64,000 nt of DNA from CAMEON01 sp045128275 (GCA_045128275.1 JBGVRH010000022.1:1-64000); one strand, 5' to 3'; shown: positions 46,418-56,300, numbered from the stretch's first letter. Made by a program: numbers and translations. Notes: generated by a model from the letters alone, not told the origin.

Positions 46418-47977
46418 ATGAAACTGAAACAATGGTGGAGCATCCACAAGCCGACCAAGCGCAGACTGATCCAGCTCTACGCCGCCCTCCTGTTCAATGC
46501 TAACCTCAAGGGCTTCAAGACGGGACGCATCTACCAAGGCCCCGTGAAGAACATCTGCACCCCCGGACTCAACTGCTACTCCTGCCCCGGTGCCTCGGGG
46601 GCTTGCCCCATGGGGGCGCTCCAGAACGCTCTGTCGGACAGCGGCAAGACCGCGCCCTACTACGTCATCGGCATCATCCTGCTCTACGGCCTCCTCTTCG
46701 GCCGCTGGATCTGCGGCTTCCTCTGCCCCTTCGGGCTGATCCAGGATCTTCTCCACAAGATCAAGACTCCCAAGCTGGGAAAGGGCCGTGTCACGCGGGT
46801 GCTTTCCTACTTCAAGTACGTCATTCTGGTCTTCTTCGCCGTCATCTTCCCCCTGGTCTACGCGGGGTATGAGTTCCCCCTGCCGGGATTCTGCAAGTAC
46901 ATCTGCCCCGCAGGTACTCTGGAAGGCGCGGTGGGACTCCTGTCCAACCCCGAGAACGAGAATATGCTGGGGATGCTGGGCCCTCTGTTCACCTGGAAGT
47001 TCCTGCTCATGGTGATCTTTTTGGTGGGCTGTGTCTTCATCTACCGCTTCTTCTGCCGCTTCTTCTGCCCTCTGGGGGCGATTTACGGCTTGTTCAACAA
47101 GATCTCCTTGGTGGGAGTCAAGCTGGATCGGAATGCCTGCACCGACTGCGGTCTCTGCGTGGGCAAGTGTAAAATGGATATCCGCCGCGTGGGGGATCAC
47201 GAGTGTATCCAATGCGGCGAGTGTATCGAGGTTTGTCCCACGAATGCCATTCAATGGAAGGGGCCCAAGATCCTGCTGCCCCCCCAGGCCATTGGCGGGG
47301 AGATCGCCACCAAGAGCGGCGAGGCAGATGCTCAAGTCACCCTTCAAAAGGCGAAGAAAAAGAGCCTCATCGCCCGCTGTGTGGCGTGGGGACTGGCTCT
47401 GGCTCTGCTTTGCGGGGCGTTGTACTACTTCAATTTCGTGGACGGGCGGGATAAGACGCCCGCTCCCGAGGACACTACCCAGTCCGATACCGCCGCCGAG
47501 GGGGATACGGGCGAGCCTCTGCCTCCCCGCGGCAACGAGGTGGGCAACCTCTGCGTCAGCACCGAGCTTGCGCTGTACACAGGCGGCGACACCTTTGCCG
47601 TGGACAGCAACCGCGGTAAAGTCACCGTCATCAACTTCTGGGGCACCTGGTGCGGCCCCTGCATCGCCGAGCTGCCTCACTTTGAGGAGGTGGCCAAGGC
47701 CTACGCCGACACCGTCACCGTGGTGGCCGTCCACTCCAACTACAAGGCGCCCACCGCCGCCGAGTGGATTTCCAAGAACTACCCCGATACCTCCATCCTC
47801 TTCGCTCAGGATCCTGACGACGGCATGAACGGCGCGTACTATACCGCCCTGGGCGGTGAGGGGGACTTCCCCATGACCATCATCGTGGACGCTGAGGGTG
47901 TCATCACCTTCACCCGCCGTGGGTCGCTGACCCATGACGAGCTGGTGGCCGCCGTGGAGGATGCGCTGGGGAAATAA
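46418..47977 (+). CDS. Membrane polyferredoxin (NapH/CcoG-like) fused to a TlpA-like thioredoxin
   Basis: A 519-residue protein. The N-terminal part (1-235) is a NapH-type membrane domain with four helices and extra cysteine groups (CTPGLNCYSCPG, CGFLCPFG, CKYICPAG, CRFFCPLGA). A 2[4Fe-4S] ferredoxin domain follows (about 241-275: CTDCGLCVGKC and CIQCGECIEVCP). After a linker and a helix (about 325-345) comes a P-T-E-rich segment, then an outside TlpA/ResA-like thioredoxin domain with FWGTWCGPC (C412 and C415) and EGDFPMTIIV including the cis-proline. One chain thus joins electron supply on the inner side to disulfide reduction outside. The start follows AAGGAGG. It forms an operon with the upstream CXXC protein. 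Confidence 0.85.
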   Translation: MKLKQWWSIHKPTKRRLIQLYAALLFNANLKGFKTGRIYQGPVKNICTPGLNCYSCPGASGACPMGALQNALSDSGKTAPYYVIGIILLYGLLFGRWICGFLCPFGLIQDLLHKIKTPKLGKGRVTRVLSYFKYVILVFFAVIFPLVYAGYEFPLPGFCKYICPAGTLEGAVGLLSNPENENMLGMLGPLFTWKFLLMVIFLVGCVFIYRFFCRFFCPLGAIYGLFNKISLVGVKLDRNACTDCGLCVGKCKMDIRRVGDHECIQCGECIEVCPTNAIQWKGPKILLPPQAIGGEIATKSGEADAQVTLQKAKKKSLIARCVAWGLALALLCGALYYFNFVDGRDKTPAPEDTTQSDTAAEGDTGEPLPPRGNEVGNLCVSTELALYTGGDTFAVDSNRGKVTVINFWGTWCGPCIAELPHFEEVAKAYADTVTVVAVHSNYKAPTAAEWISKNYPDTSILFAQDPDDGMNGAYYTALGGEGDFPMTIIVDAEGVITFTRRGSLTHDELVAAVEDALGK

Positions 47978-47993
47978 GCCTTGTTCCATAAAG

Positions 47994-48032
47994 AAAATCC
48001 CATCAAGATCAATCGGTCTTGGTGGGATTTTT
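47994..48032. terminator. Bidirectional terminator between redox operon and lipoprotein gene
   Basis: AAAATCCCATCAAGA (47994-48008) pairs with TCTTGGTGGGATTTT (48017-48031). Confidence 0.85.
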
Positions 48033-48045
48033 CGTTAGGAAGAGA

Positions 48046-48519
48046 TTAGTTCTTGGTGATCTCCACGGTCAGCTCGGTAGCCTCGCCCTCGAAGTAGAAG
48101 GCCTGCTCGGGGTCGCAGGTGTAGCCGGCGGGGCACTCCACGATGGTGACGTGGTAGTTGCTGGGGTCGTAGGTGAAGGTGACCACGCCCTCAGCATTGG
48201 TGGCGGCGGGCATCTTGCAGCCCTTGTCGTCGCACATCTGGACAGCGGCACCCTCAACGGGGTTGCCGTTCTGATCCTTGACGGTGACGGTGTAGGTGAC
48301 CTTGGAGGAGGGGGCCTCAGTAGGAGCCTCGGTAGGAGCCTCGGTAGGAGCCTCGGTAGGAGCCTCGGTAGGAGCCTCGGTGGGGGTCTCGGTAGGAGCC
48401 TCGGTGGGAGCCTCGGTCTCGGCGGCGGTGGTGTCGGTATCGGGGGCGGGGGTGTCGCAGGCCATCAGCAGGCAGGACAGAGCCAGCACCAGAGCCAGCA
48501 TAAGGGCGATCTTTTTCAT
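48046..48519 (-). CDS. Small surface lipoprotein with a Cna-B-like domain
   Basis: A 157-residue lipoprotein; lipobox LMAC with C21. A P-T-E-A repeat linker (about 37-69) is encoded by 12-bp tandem repeats. The C-terminal domain (73-157) reads TYTVTVKDQNGNPVEGAAVQ, a Cna-B or SdrD-type beta-sandwich, with NAEGVVTFTYDPSNYHVTIV and PAGY. Related domains begin the mature parts of the two next secreted proteins on this strand. Two extra cysteine pairs (C-x4-C in the sheet) may form disulfides. Start 48519 follows AAGGAG. Its role is probably adhesion or display; no partner is known. Confidence 0.75.
   Translation of the reverse strand: MKKIALMLALVLALSCLLMACDTPAPDTDTTAAETEAPTEAPTETPTEAPTEAPTEAPTEAPTEAPTEAPSSKVTYTVTVKDQNGNPVEGAAVQMCDDKGCKMPAATNAEGVVTFTYDPSNYHVTIVECPAGYTCDPEQAFYFEGEATELTVEITKN
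48309..48412. repeat. 12-bp tandem repeat encoding P-T-E-A units
   Basis: GGTAGGAGCCTC and close variants are repeated about eight times within the lipoprotein gene. The unit is a multiple of three, so changes in copy number would alter linker length without a frameshift. Confidence 0.8.
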
Positions 48520-48552
48520 AATTGGGTATCTCCTTGTTATATTTTTTGTTTT

Positions 48553-48602
48553 GAAAGGTTTTGGGAGATTCTTAAGAACCCTTTTGCAAAAGGGTTCTTA
48601 AG
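48553..48602. repeat. AAGAACC palindrome, copy B
   Basis: A perfect 32-bp palindrome (16-bp arms starting CTTAAGAACCCTTTTG at 48571) with the flank GAAAGGTTTTGGGAGATT on its left, which is the reverse complement of the flank of copy A at 5493-5522. The two are members of one dispersed family. Confidence 0.8.
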
Positions 48603-48608
48603 CGGGTA

Positions 48609-48680
48609 GCGAAGCGGCGACACGGTAGTGAATGACTGCCGGTGGCAGTCAGAGCCGTGTCGTGACCGAGCCGCAGCGAG
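48609..48680. repeat. Nested inverted repeats
   Basis: CGACACGG (48618-48625) pairs with CCGTGTCG (48655-48662), enclosing GACTGCC-GGT-GGCAGTC (48634-48650); GCGGC (48614-48618) and GCCGC (48670-48674) form an outer pair. It directly follows palindrome copy B, so the two may be parts of one compound element. It lies between two lipoprotein genes. Confidence 0.6.
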
Positions 48681-48727
48681 ACTGGGGCAGAGCCCTTGCG
48701 GGTGCAGGGCAGAGCCCCAACGTTCTT

Positions 48728-50014
48728 TCACTGATACACCGCGCAGGGGAAGAGCCAGGCGATGGCGGGATCCACGATCTTGTCTCCGAAGATATCCAGA
48801 TCGTCGGAGAAGTTCCACCAGCCCATGTAGTTACCGGCGGTCTTGACCATGTCGGCCAGCTGATCGTTCAGGGGGACGACACCGTCCTCGTTCACCACGG
48901 CCAGGTACTCGTCCACCAGCTCGTTGTAGCTGACGCGCTTGTCAAAGCTGCCGTCCTCATGGTAGAGGTAAGCGCAGATGCGGGCGGTCTCGCAGACCTT
49001 CTTGAAGTCAGCCATGTAGGGGCTGGCGGAGGACAGGCGAATGAAGACCACGGGGCCGTCGGCATCGTTCAGATGGTAGTAGCCATCCTCTCCCTTGACC
49101 ACGGTCAGGGCGGGGTTGGTCACGTCCAGATCGGTCAGGGTGCCGTCGGTGATTCCCTCGTAGGGCTTCAGGGTCTCGGCGGGGGCAGTGGGGATGACCC
49201 AAGGCTCGTCATAGGGGGACTTGGGTACGTCGCCCGTGCGGGTGGCCTTGAACATACAGCCGTCCCCTTCGCCCTCCAGGCGGAAGACGTACTGGGCGGT
49301 AGTGTCGGGGGTGCCTCCCACGCTGCCTGCGGTGATATCGAAGGTGACTTTCCCCTCCACGGTCTCCATGATGGGACTCTCAAAGACGTTGATGGGGGCA
49401 CCGTGGTAGGTGAGGGTCACGGCCTTTTCGGAGTCATAGGTGAACTCGTACATACCAGGACGGGTGGGGGTAAAGATGACGTAGGTGTAGTCGCCGCTGT
49501 TGTAGGGGATGTAGGTCAGGCCCTCGCCCACGGTGGCGGCATCAAAGCGGGTGTAGTCCCCGCCCTTCCTGGAGGGGGCGTTCAGGGGCTGGGTGGAGAC
49601 GGCGGCCTCGAAGACCGTCAGAGTGATCTCGGGGGCCTCGGGGGAGAGGACGGCGGCGGCCGTGTCGTAGTGGAGCGCCTTGCCCGAGGGGGACTCGATG
49701 GAGACGGTGTAGCTGTCCTCGGGGAGCTTGAAGGTGGCAAAGCCCGTGGGGCCGACTACCTTGAAGGAGATATCCTCGCCGTTCTTCTGCACCTTGACGA
49801 CGATATCCTGGGCAGGGGTGCCGTCGTGGTTTTGGAGGGTGACCTTGTAGGCGGTCTCGTTTTCGGGAGTGGTATCGGAAACGGATCCGTCGGCCGTGTC
49901 AGCGGGGGGCGTTTCCTCGTCCCACGGTACGTCCTTTTCGCAGGAGGAGAGGAGCAGGGAAGCACCCATCAGTCCTGCCAGGGCGAGAGCCGCCCATCTA
50001 TGGAATTTTCTCAT
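48728..50014 (-). CDS. Secreted lipoprotein with a Cna-B-like domain and a repeat module
   Basis: A 428-residue lipoprotein; lipobox LSSC with C25. Residues 53-137 form a Cna-B-like domain (AYKVTLQNHDGTPAQDIVVK, then GPTGFATFKLPEDSYTVSIE). The middle part (about 150-265) is a beta-rich domain. The C-terminal about 140 residues contain DGYYHLNDADGPVVFIRLS, then YNELVDEYLAV, GVVPLNDQLADMVK and NYMGWW, a module that also occurs twice in the protein at 50243-53077. Start 50014 follows AAAGGAG; the in-frame ATG at 50050 lies upstream of that site. Own promoter. Function unknown, but the sharing of modules with its neighbour suggests a common ligand. Confidence 0.7.
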   Translation of the reverse strand: MRKFHRWAALALAGLMGASLLLSSCEKDVPWDEETPPADTADGSVSDTTPENETAYKVTLQNHDGTPAQDIVVKVQKNGEDISFKVVGPTGFATFKLPEDSYTVSIESPSGKALHYDTAAAVLSPEAPEITLTVFEAAVSTQPLNAPSRKGGDYTRFDAATVGEGLTYIPYNSGDYTYVIFTPTRPGMYEFTYDSEKAVTLTYHGAPINVFESPIMETVEGKVTFDITAGSVGGTPDTTAQYVFRLEGEGDGCMFKATRTGDVPKSPYDEPWVIPTAPAETLKPYEGITDGTLTDLDVTNPALTVVKGEDGYYHLNDADGPVVFIRLSSASPYMADFKKVCETARICAYLYHEDGSFDKRVSYNELVDEYLAVVNEDGVVPLNDQLADMVKTAGNYMGWWNFSDDLDIFGDKIVDPAIAWLFPCAVYQ

Positions 50015-50055
50015 GTGTTTCTCCTTTGGGGTTCGGTTTATAGAACACAATCTAT

Positions 50056-50084
50056 ATTATAGCACGGTTTATGCGGTTTTGCAA
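50056..50084 (-). promoter_or_regulatory. Promoter of the 428-residue lipoprotein gene
   Basis: On the minus strand: TTGCAA (50084-50079), 17 bp, TATAAT (50061-50056), preceded by CGTGC. Confidence 0.75.
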
Positions 50085-50162
50085 GGGGATTCGGGAAAAA
50101 AAGAGGGGGATAACCGTGAATGGAGACGAAATTTTTTGTGTATGGTTCATGACGAAACGGGA

Positions 50163-50201
50163 AGAGACCCCCGTGGGTGTTTGCCCACAGAGGTCTCGTT
50201 T
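50163..50201. terminator. Terminator-like hairpin downstream of the 944-residue lipoprotein gene
   Basis: GAGACC (50164-50169) pairs with GGTCTC (50192-50197), with an inner GTGGG/CCCAC stem. The T tract is good on the plus strand (GTTTTG) and weak on the minus strand, which would be the working direction. Confidence 0.5.
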
Positions 50202-50242
50202 TGATTAACGGATTGTTGGATTCTAAACGGATCGTTTGAAAA

Positions 50243-53077
50243 TCAAGCGCCCATGTGCTGGTAGTAGTAGCAGAGCTTGGCCCAGGAGTCATCCACACCG
50301 GCGAAGGTGTACTTGTCCATGAGGGTCTGGAGCAGCTCGGCCAGGCGGGCATCCACGGGGACACAGCCCTCCAGCTCGGGATGATCCTCGGAGGCGGGGA
50401 TCTTCTTGTCCAGGTAAGCGGAGATATCGGCGGTGAGATCCTGGCCGTGGCCGTGGGTCTTGCCTGCCAGCACCTCGTCCAGCTTGTAGATCTCGGCATA
50501 GCCCTCGTACTCGTCGCCCCAGATCTCCTTGAGCTTTTCCTTGGTCTGATCGCCATAGAGAGCCAGATAGTTGAGGATCTCCTGATCCGACTCGGTGAGG
50601 GAGAAGTTGAAGGCATTCCGCTGGATCATGGCCTCGATGGAGTGGGAGAAGACCGAGGTCAGACCGATGAAGTCGGCGTAGACGATGGAGCCGAGGGAGC
50701 CGTCCTTGCGAAGCTCGTGGTAGTAGCCGTCATCGCCCAGAGCGACCTTGATACCGCCCGAGAGGATCTCGGCCAGATCGCTCATGCCGTCCTCCACGAT
50801 CTCACCGTCGGGGAAGGTGAAGTAGCCGGGGGCGCAGACCGTGAGGTGATCGTAGGAGGCACCGAGGAATTCCAGGGTGAAGTTGAAGCCACCCACCTGG
50901 TACACGTCATAGAAGGCGATGTCAATATAGTAGTCACGGCCGGCCTCGAAGTAGACCACCATGGAGAGGTTGACGGGATCGTAGTACATGCGCTCGCCGC
51001 CCTCGTGGACGTAATACTCGGTGCGGTCGCCGTTGAAGATCCAGCCGTCCACCTTCCACTCGCTGTTGGAAGTGATGCGGTAGGCACCCGACTGCTGGGG
51101 AACGAACTTGTAGAGCAGACCGCGGGGCATGATGACGCGGTCGTAGTAGACGTAGTTGTCAGCACCCAGCACGGCATCGTAGGCGGCGTGGGGAGCCAGG
51201 CCGCGGATGGGATCGTCCAGATGAACGCCGTTTGTGCCGTAGGCATCGTAGTAGGAGCACATCTGGAGCCACTGGTTGGGGTTGTCGTTCTCCAGGCCGA
51301 TGGCCAGAGCCACCTTCTCCAGCAGATCCTTCAGCTCGGCGTTGACCGAGCAGAGGCCGTAGATGGCAGAGTTGGAGGCGTAGTTGCAGTATTCGACCAG
51401 CTCCTCGTAGTAGTTGACACCGTCGATCTCGATCTGGCCGTTGTAGGCATGGGTGTAGATGGGGAGGTTACTGAACTGGGTGGCCTTCATGAGATCCACC
51501 AGCAGGATGGGGCCGTTCTGATCCCCCACGTGCCAGAGACCGTCCGCCTCGTTGAAAACGGGGGTGATATATGTCTCGTAGCCGAAGCCGTCAGCGGCGC
51601 GGTCGGTGGCGGCGTAGCGGGGAATGTAGGTGGGGACGTTGATCTCACTTTCCTTGACTACGCGGAGGTTTTTCAGGTAGACGGTGTCGTCGCCTACGGT
51701 GTCGGAGGAGTCCTTGGTATAGCAGAAGGCCACCTCATAGGTGCCGTCCTTCTGGGCGACGTAGGTGAAGCAGGTATTCCACTTGTCAGACTCGCCCGAG
51801 ATCTGGTAGATATCCTTGGCATCCACTAGCAGGTAGAGCAGGTCGGCTCCCTGCTCGCAGGAGGCCCAGTAGTCAAAAGCCAGCGCCTCGCCTGCCTTCA
51901 TGGTGACGTCGGCATACATGATGGAGAAGCTGCCGTCCTTGCCCGAGTTGGCGGGGACGATGACCTTTTCGCCGTCCTTTTCCTTGATGATGAAGGGCCA
52001 GTACATCTCGGCGTTCTCATCCTCGGTCTCGGGGCGGTAGGTGACGGTGATATCACCCTGGTTGAACACCCCCGCGATCTCGTCGGAGGAGGGCATGGAG
52101 ACGTTGGGCTTCTCGGCGGGCATGAGCTCGTCCAGGCTGTGGAAGAGCTTCTGCTCGTAGTTCTCGGCGGTGAAATGCTCGAACATGGCCACGAAGGGGG
52201 CATCGCTGACGATACCGCCCGCCTCGATCATGCAGATGACACCGTAGCGGTCCACCAGCACCGAGGTGGGATAGCCCTCGATGTTGAAGGCGGGGCCCAT
52301 GTTGGTGTAGTCCTTAGCCATGGGGAAGGACAGGCCGCCCTCGGCACCCTCGCCCACGTAGTCGGCATAGAAGTTATCCTTGAACTTCTTGATGCCCTCC
52401 TCGGAGTCGCCGCTGAGGGTGGAGTGGTTCAGGGCCACGATCTCGATCTCGTCCTTGTACTGCTGATACACGGCATCCATGTAGGGGAACTCCTTGACGC
52501 ACCAGGAGCAGGTGGTGTACCAGAAGTTGATGAGCACCATCTTCTTGGTCTTCAGCAGCTCGGAGAGCTTCTGGGTATTGCCGTCGGTGTCCACCACGGA
52601 AAAGTCCCGCATGACGTCGCCCAGCTGGTAGGATTTGCCGCTGTGGTCGGTGTTCTCTATGACGGCGGAGGTCAGGGTGATCTCGGTAGCCGTGCCGGTC
52701 AGGGGGTAGCAGACCTCGGTCTTGTAGCCCTCGGGCATGCCCGAAAGAACGGCCACGTACTTGTCGCTCTTCTTCAGGGTGATCTTGGCCACACCCAGAG
52801 CGTCGGTGGTGGCGTAGTTGACCAGATCCTCCAGGGTGTCGTCGGTGTAGACGTAGACGTTGACACCCGAGAGCATCAGACCGCCTGCGGACTTGACCGT
52901 GATGGAGTACTCGGCCTTGGCCTCGGTGCTTCCGGGCTTGGTCTCATCGGGGGTGATGGTTTGGGTGGTCTCGCCGGTGGTCTCATCGGGACCGTTGCCG
53001 GGGTTGCAGGCGGCGAAGGACGCCAGCAGCATGAGCACCGCCAGAATGAGGGCGAGGGACTTGCGTAGTTTCTTCAT
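50243..53077 (-). CDS. Large surface lipoprotein with Cna-B-like, TlpA-like and repeat modules
   Basis: A 944-residue lipoprotein; lipobox FAAC with C24. In order: an acidic T-E linker; a Cna-B-like domain (about 55-140: EYSITVKSAGGLMLSGVNVY); a TlpA-like thioredoxin domain (about 150-300) with the pair CSWC (190-193) in WYTTCSWCVKEFP and the block IEGYPTSVLVDRYG; a carbohydrate-binding-like beta domain (about 345-480); then two copies of the module also found at the end of the 428-residue lipoprotein, one near DGLWHVGDQNGPILLVDLMK and one near DDGYYHELRKDGSLGSIVYA, the latter ending in AKLCYYYQHMGA. It joins thiol-redox and binding functions on one surface protein; its partner could be the polyferredoxin-TlpA protein at 46418. 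Own promoter; start follows AGGAGAA. Confidence 0.75.
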   Translation of the reverse strand: MKKLRKSLALILAVLMLLASFAACNPGNGPDETTGETTQTITPDETKPGSTEAKAEYSITVKSAGGLMLSGVNVYVYTDDTLEDLVNYATTDALGVAKITLKKSDKYVAVLSGMPEGYKTEVCYPLTGTATEITLTSAVIENTDHSGKSYQLGDVMRDFSVVDTDGNTQKLSELLKTKKMVLINFWYTTCSWCVKEFPYMDAVYQQYKDEIEIVALNHSTLSGDSEEGIKKFKDNFYADYVGEGAEGGLSFPMAKDYTNMGPAFNIEGYPTSVLVDRYGVICMIEAGGIVSDAPFVAMFEHFTAENYEQKLFHSLDELMPAEKPNVSMPSSDEIAGVFNQGDITVTYRPETEDENAEMYWPFIIKEKDGEKVIVPANSGKDGSFSIMYADVTMKAGEALAFDYWASCEQGADLLYLLVDAKDIYQISGESDKWNTCFTYVAQKDGTYEVAFCYTKDSSDTVGDDTVYLKNLRVVKESEINVPTYIPRYAATDRAADGFGYETYITPVFNEADGLWHVGDQNGPILLVDLMKATQFSNLPIYTHAYNGQIEIDGVNYYEELVEYCNYASNSAIYGLCSVNAELKDLLEKVALAIGLENDNPNQWLQMCSYYDAYGTNGVHLDDPIRGLAPHAAYDAVLGADNYVYYDRVIMPRGLLYKFVPQQSGAYRITSNSEWKVDGWIFNGDRTEYYVHEGGERMYYDPVNLSMVVYFEAGRDYYIDIAFYDVYQVGGFNFTLEFLGASYDHLTVCAPGYFTFPDGEIVEDGMSDLAEILSGGIKVALGDDGYYHELRKDGSLGSIVYADFIGLTSVFSHSIEAMIQRNAFNFSLTESDQEILNYLALYGDQTKEKLKEIWGDEYEGYAEIYKLDEVLAGKTHGHGQDLTADISAYLDKKIPASEDHPELEGCVPVDARLAELLQTLMDKYTFAGVDDSWAKLCYYYQHMGA

Positions 53078-53152
53078 TTTTCTTCTCCTATCGGGGGATT
53101 TTGTTCGCTATGTATGTGACAGGCTGCAAAGGAGCATAGAACAACATGGTAT

Positions 53153-53181
53153 AGCATACCACAAACCTCGGGAAAAATCAA
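53153..53181 (-). promoter_or_regulatory. Promoter of the 944-residue lipoprotein gene
   Basis: On the minus strand: TTGATT (53181-53176), 17 bp, TATGCT (53158-53153), preceded by TGTGG. Confidence 0.7.
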
Positions 53182-53231
53182 GAGGGTTTCCGAATTTTTT
53201 ATAATTAAGGATATATGTTTACAATTTGCTC

Positions 53232-53260
53232 TTGAATTATCCATTTCGATGTGATAAAAT
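53232..53260 (+). promoter_or_regulatory. Promoter of the giant protease gene
   Basis: TTGAAT (53232-53237), 17 bp, TAAAAT (53255-53260), with TGTGA before the -10. Confidence 0.65.
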
Positions 53261-53329
53261 ACTGATTACGCATGGACTTTTTTATGTATGTCGAAATTAC
53301 GCCGAAAAGGCGTCAGAAAGGTAAGGAAC

Positions 53330-56300
53330 ATGTTCGCAAATTCCGCAAAGCAAAAGACTACGATCCGCGTTCTGACGGTGGTGCTTGCCGCCGTGATGAC
53401 CCTGTCCGTGGGAGCCGCCGTCATCGGCTGGCTGATCCCCGACAGCGCTGTCCATGGGGGCGGGATCCATCTTCTTGATGGGGATCTCATCACCAACAAG
53501 GAGAACTACTACGACAACTCGGTGATCTACAAGCTCCCCGAGACCATCAAGGAGACTGACGAGATCTCGGTCATCATTGAGGTCAAGGAGAAGTCTCTCC
53601 TGGAGCAGTACCCAGGGGCCTCCTCGGGTATGAGCTTTGGGGAGTACGCCCTCTCCGACGAGGCCGCCGCCATCCGCGGTCGCATCGCCGCCGAGAAGGA
53701 TGCTCTGCTCTCCGACTTCAACAAGGCCGATCTGAACTACGTGACGGGTGAAGACTACACCAACGTCATGAGCGGCTTTGAGATTCTCATCAAGGCGGGG
53801 GACTTTGAGTCCTTCGTCAAGACCGTGGGCGACAGAGGTACCACCATCATCGGTGAGGTCTACAAGCCCGAGGAGACCAAGTCTGTGGGGACTCAGCTGG
53901 TGGAGAACACCGTCAACGTCTACCCCACGGGTATCTTCAACAGCTCGGGCTTTGCGTACGACGGCACCGGTACTGTGGTGGCGGTTCTGGACACGGGTCT
54001 GGACTACTACCACTCGGCCTTCTCTTTGGCCAACTTCACCGCCGACCGCAGCAAGCTGGGGCTGACCTTTGACGAGGTCGCCGCCCTCATCGGGGACACC
54101 CGCGCCTCGGGAATGCAGTCGAATCTGACCGCCTCCGACGTGTACATCAACGAGAAGGTGCCCTTCAGCTTTGACTACGCCGACGGGGACTCCGACGTGT
54201 ACCCCATCGCCTCGGATCACGGTACTCACGTGGCGGGCATCATCGCGGGCCGTGACGATACCATCACTGGTGTCGCCCCCAACGCCCAGCTCTGCATCAT
54301 GAAGACCTTTTCCGACGTGGAATCCTCCGCGAGATCCTCCTGGATCCTGGCGGCTCTGGATGACTGCGTGGTCATCGGTGTGGACGTCATCAACATGTCC
54401 TTGGGTACCGACTGCGGCTTCTCCCGTGAGATGGATAAGGAAGCCATCTCGGGCGTGTACGACCGCATCCGCGCCGCGGGCATCTCCATCGTGGCCGCCG
54501 CCTCCAACAGCTACAACTCTACCTATTCCTCCGAGAAGAACGGTAACCTGGGTCTGACCTCCAACCCCGACTCGGCTACCGTCGGCTCTCCCTCTACCTA
54601 CAAGGGTGCTCTGTCCGTAGCATCCATCAGCGGTGTCAAAACTCCTTACCTGCTCTACGGCGAGACCATCATCTACTTCCTGGAGTCCTCCGACCGTGTG
54701 TCCGAGGAGAAGAACTTCTACGACGATCTGCTCCCCGAGGGCGTGGACGAGATGGAGATCGAGTACATCACCATCCCCGGCGCGGGACGCTCCGCCGACT
54801 ATACGGGCATCGACGTCAAGGGCAAGATCGCCCTGGTGGCCCGTGGCTCCACCACCTTCGAGGAGAAGGCCAACGTGGCCCAGCAGAAGGGCGCGGCGGG
54901 TATCATCATCTACAACAACGTATCGGGTGATATCAAGATGAACGTGGGCGACACCACCATCGCCGTGGCCTCCATCCGCCAGGACGACGGTGAGCTGCTG
55001 GCCGCCGCCGGCAAGGGTGTGCTGTCGGTCAAGCGCTCCCAGACCTCCGGCCCCTTCATGTCCGACTTCTCCTCCTGGGGCCCCACCCCCGATCTCCAGC
55101 TCAAGCCTGAGATCACCGCTCACGGCGGCTCCATCCTGTCGGCAGTACCCGGCCAGTCCTACGACCGCATCTCGGGTACCTCCATGGCAACCCCCAATAT
55201 GTCGGGCGTGACGGCTCTGCTCCGTCAGTACGTCAAGGCCAATTTCCCCGACAAGGCCGATGACCCCGTGGCGGTCACCGCCTTCGTTAACCAGCTCCTC
55301 ATGTCCACCGCGGACATCGTCTACAACACCAACGGCCTGCCCTACTCCCCCCGTAAGCAGGGCGCGGGCTTGGCCAACCTGGTGAATTCCGCCGCTACCA
55401 AGGCCTTCATCCAGACCTACGACCGCAAGACCGGGGAGATCATGGACAAGTCCAAGATCGAGTTGGGGGACGATCCCGCCCGCACCGGTGTGTACACCCT
55501 CAAGCTGGCTATCAACAACTTCGGCACCTCGGCGCTGACCTACGACGTATCCGCCATCGTCATGACCGAGGGCGTCAGCGACACCAAGACCAACCAGGGC
55601 GAGACCACCGTCACCGAGCAGGGCTACATCCTGGGCGGCGCCTCCGTGGTGGTCTCCGACTGCAAGGGCGGCTCCCTGTCGGGCAGCACCGTCACCGTGG
55701 ACGGCGGCAAGGTGGCTGAGATCACCGTGACCATCACCCTGAGCGACGAGGACAAGAAGTACATGAACGAGTCCTTCGAGAACGGCATGTACGTGGAGGG
55801 CTTCGTGACCCTCACCGCCGCCGAGGGGACGGTCAGCCTGAACGCTCCCTACCTGGCCTTCTACGGCGACTGGACCGAGGCTCCCATCCTGGATCTGGAC
55901 TTCTACCAGACCAACAAGGACGAGCTGGACGATTCTATCGACCTTCTGGACAAGACCCTGCCCGATGCCTACGCCACCCGTCCCGTGGGTCGCGTGGAGG
56001 GGGACTACGTCAGCTTCATGGGCGCGTACTACTTCGTCCAGAATCCCGCTGACAAGAAGATCGCCGCCGACCGCAAGTACATCTCCATCTCCAACCAGGA
56101 GGGCGCGGTCAACGCCGTCCAGTACGTCTGGGCGGGTCTGCTCCGTAACGTCAAGGAGGCGGTCATCACCGTCACCGATGACGTCACCGGCGAGGTGGTG
56201 TACGAGACCGTGGATCGGGATATCCGCAAGTCCTACTCCAACGGTGCCACCATTTTCCCCGCCAACATCGACGTCAAGTTCTCGGCCATTGAGCAGGCCT

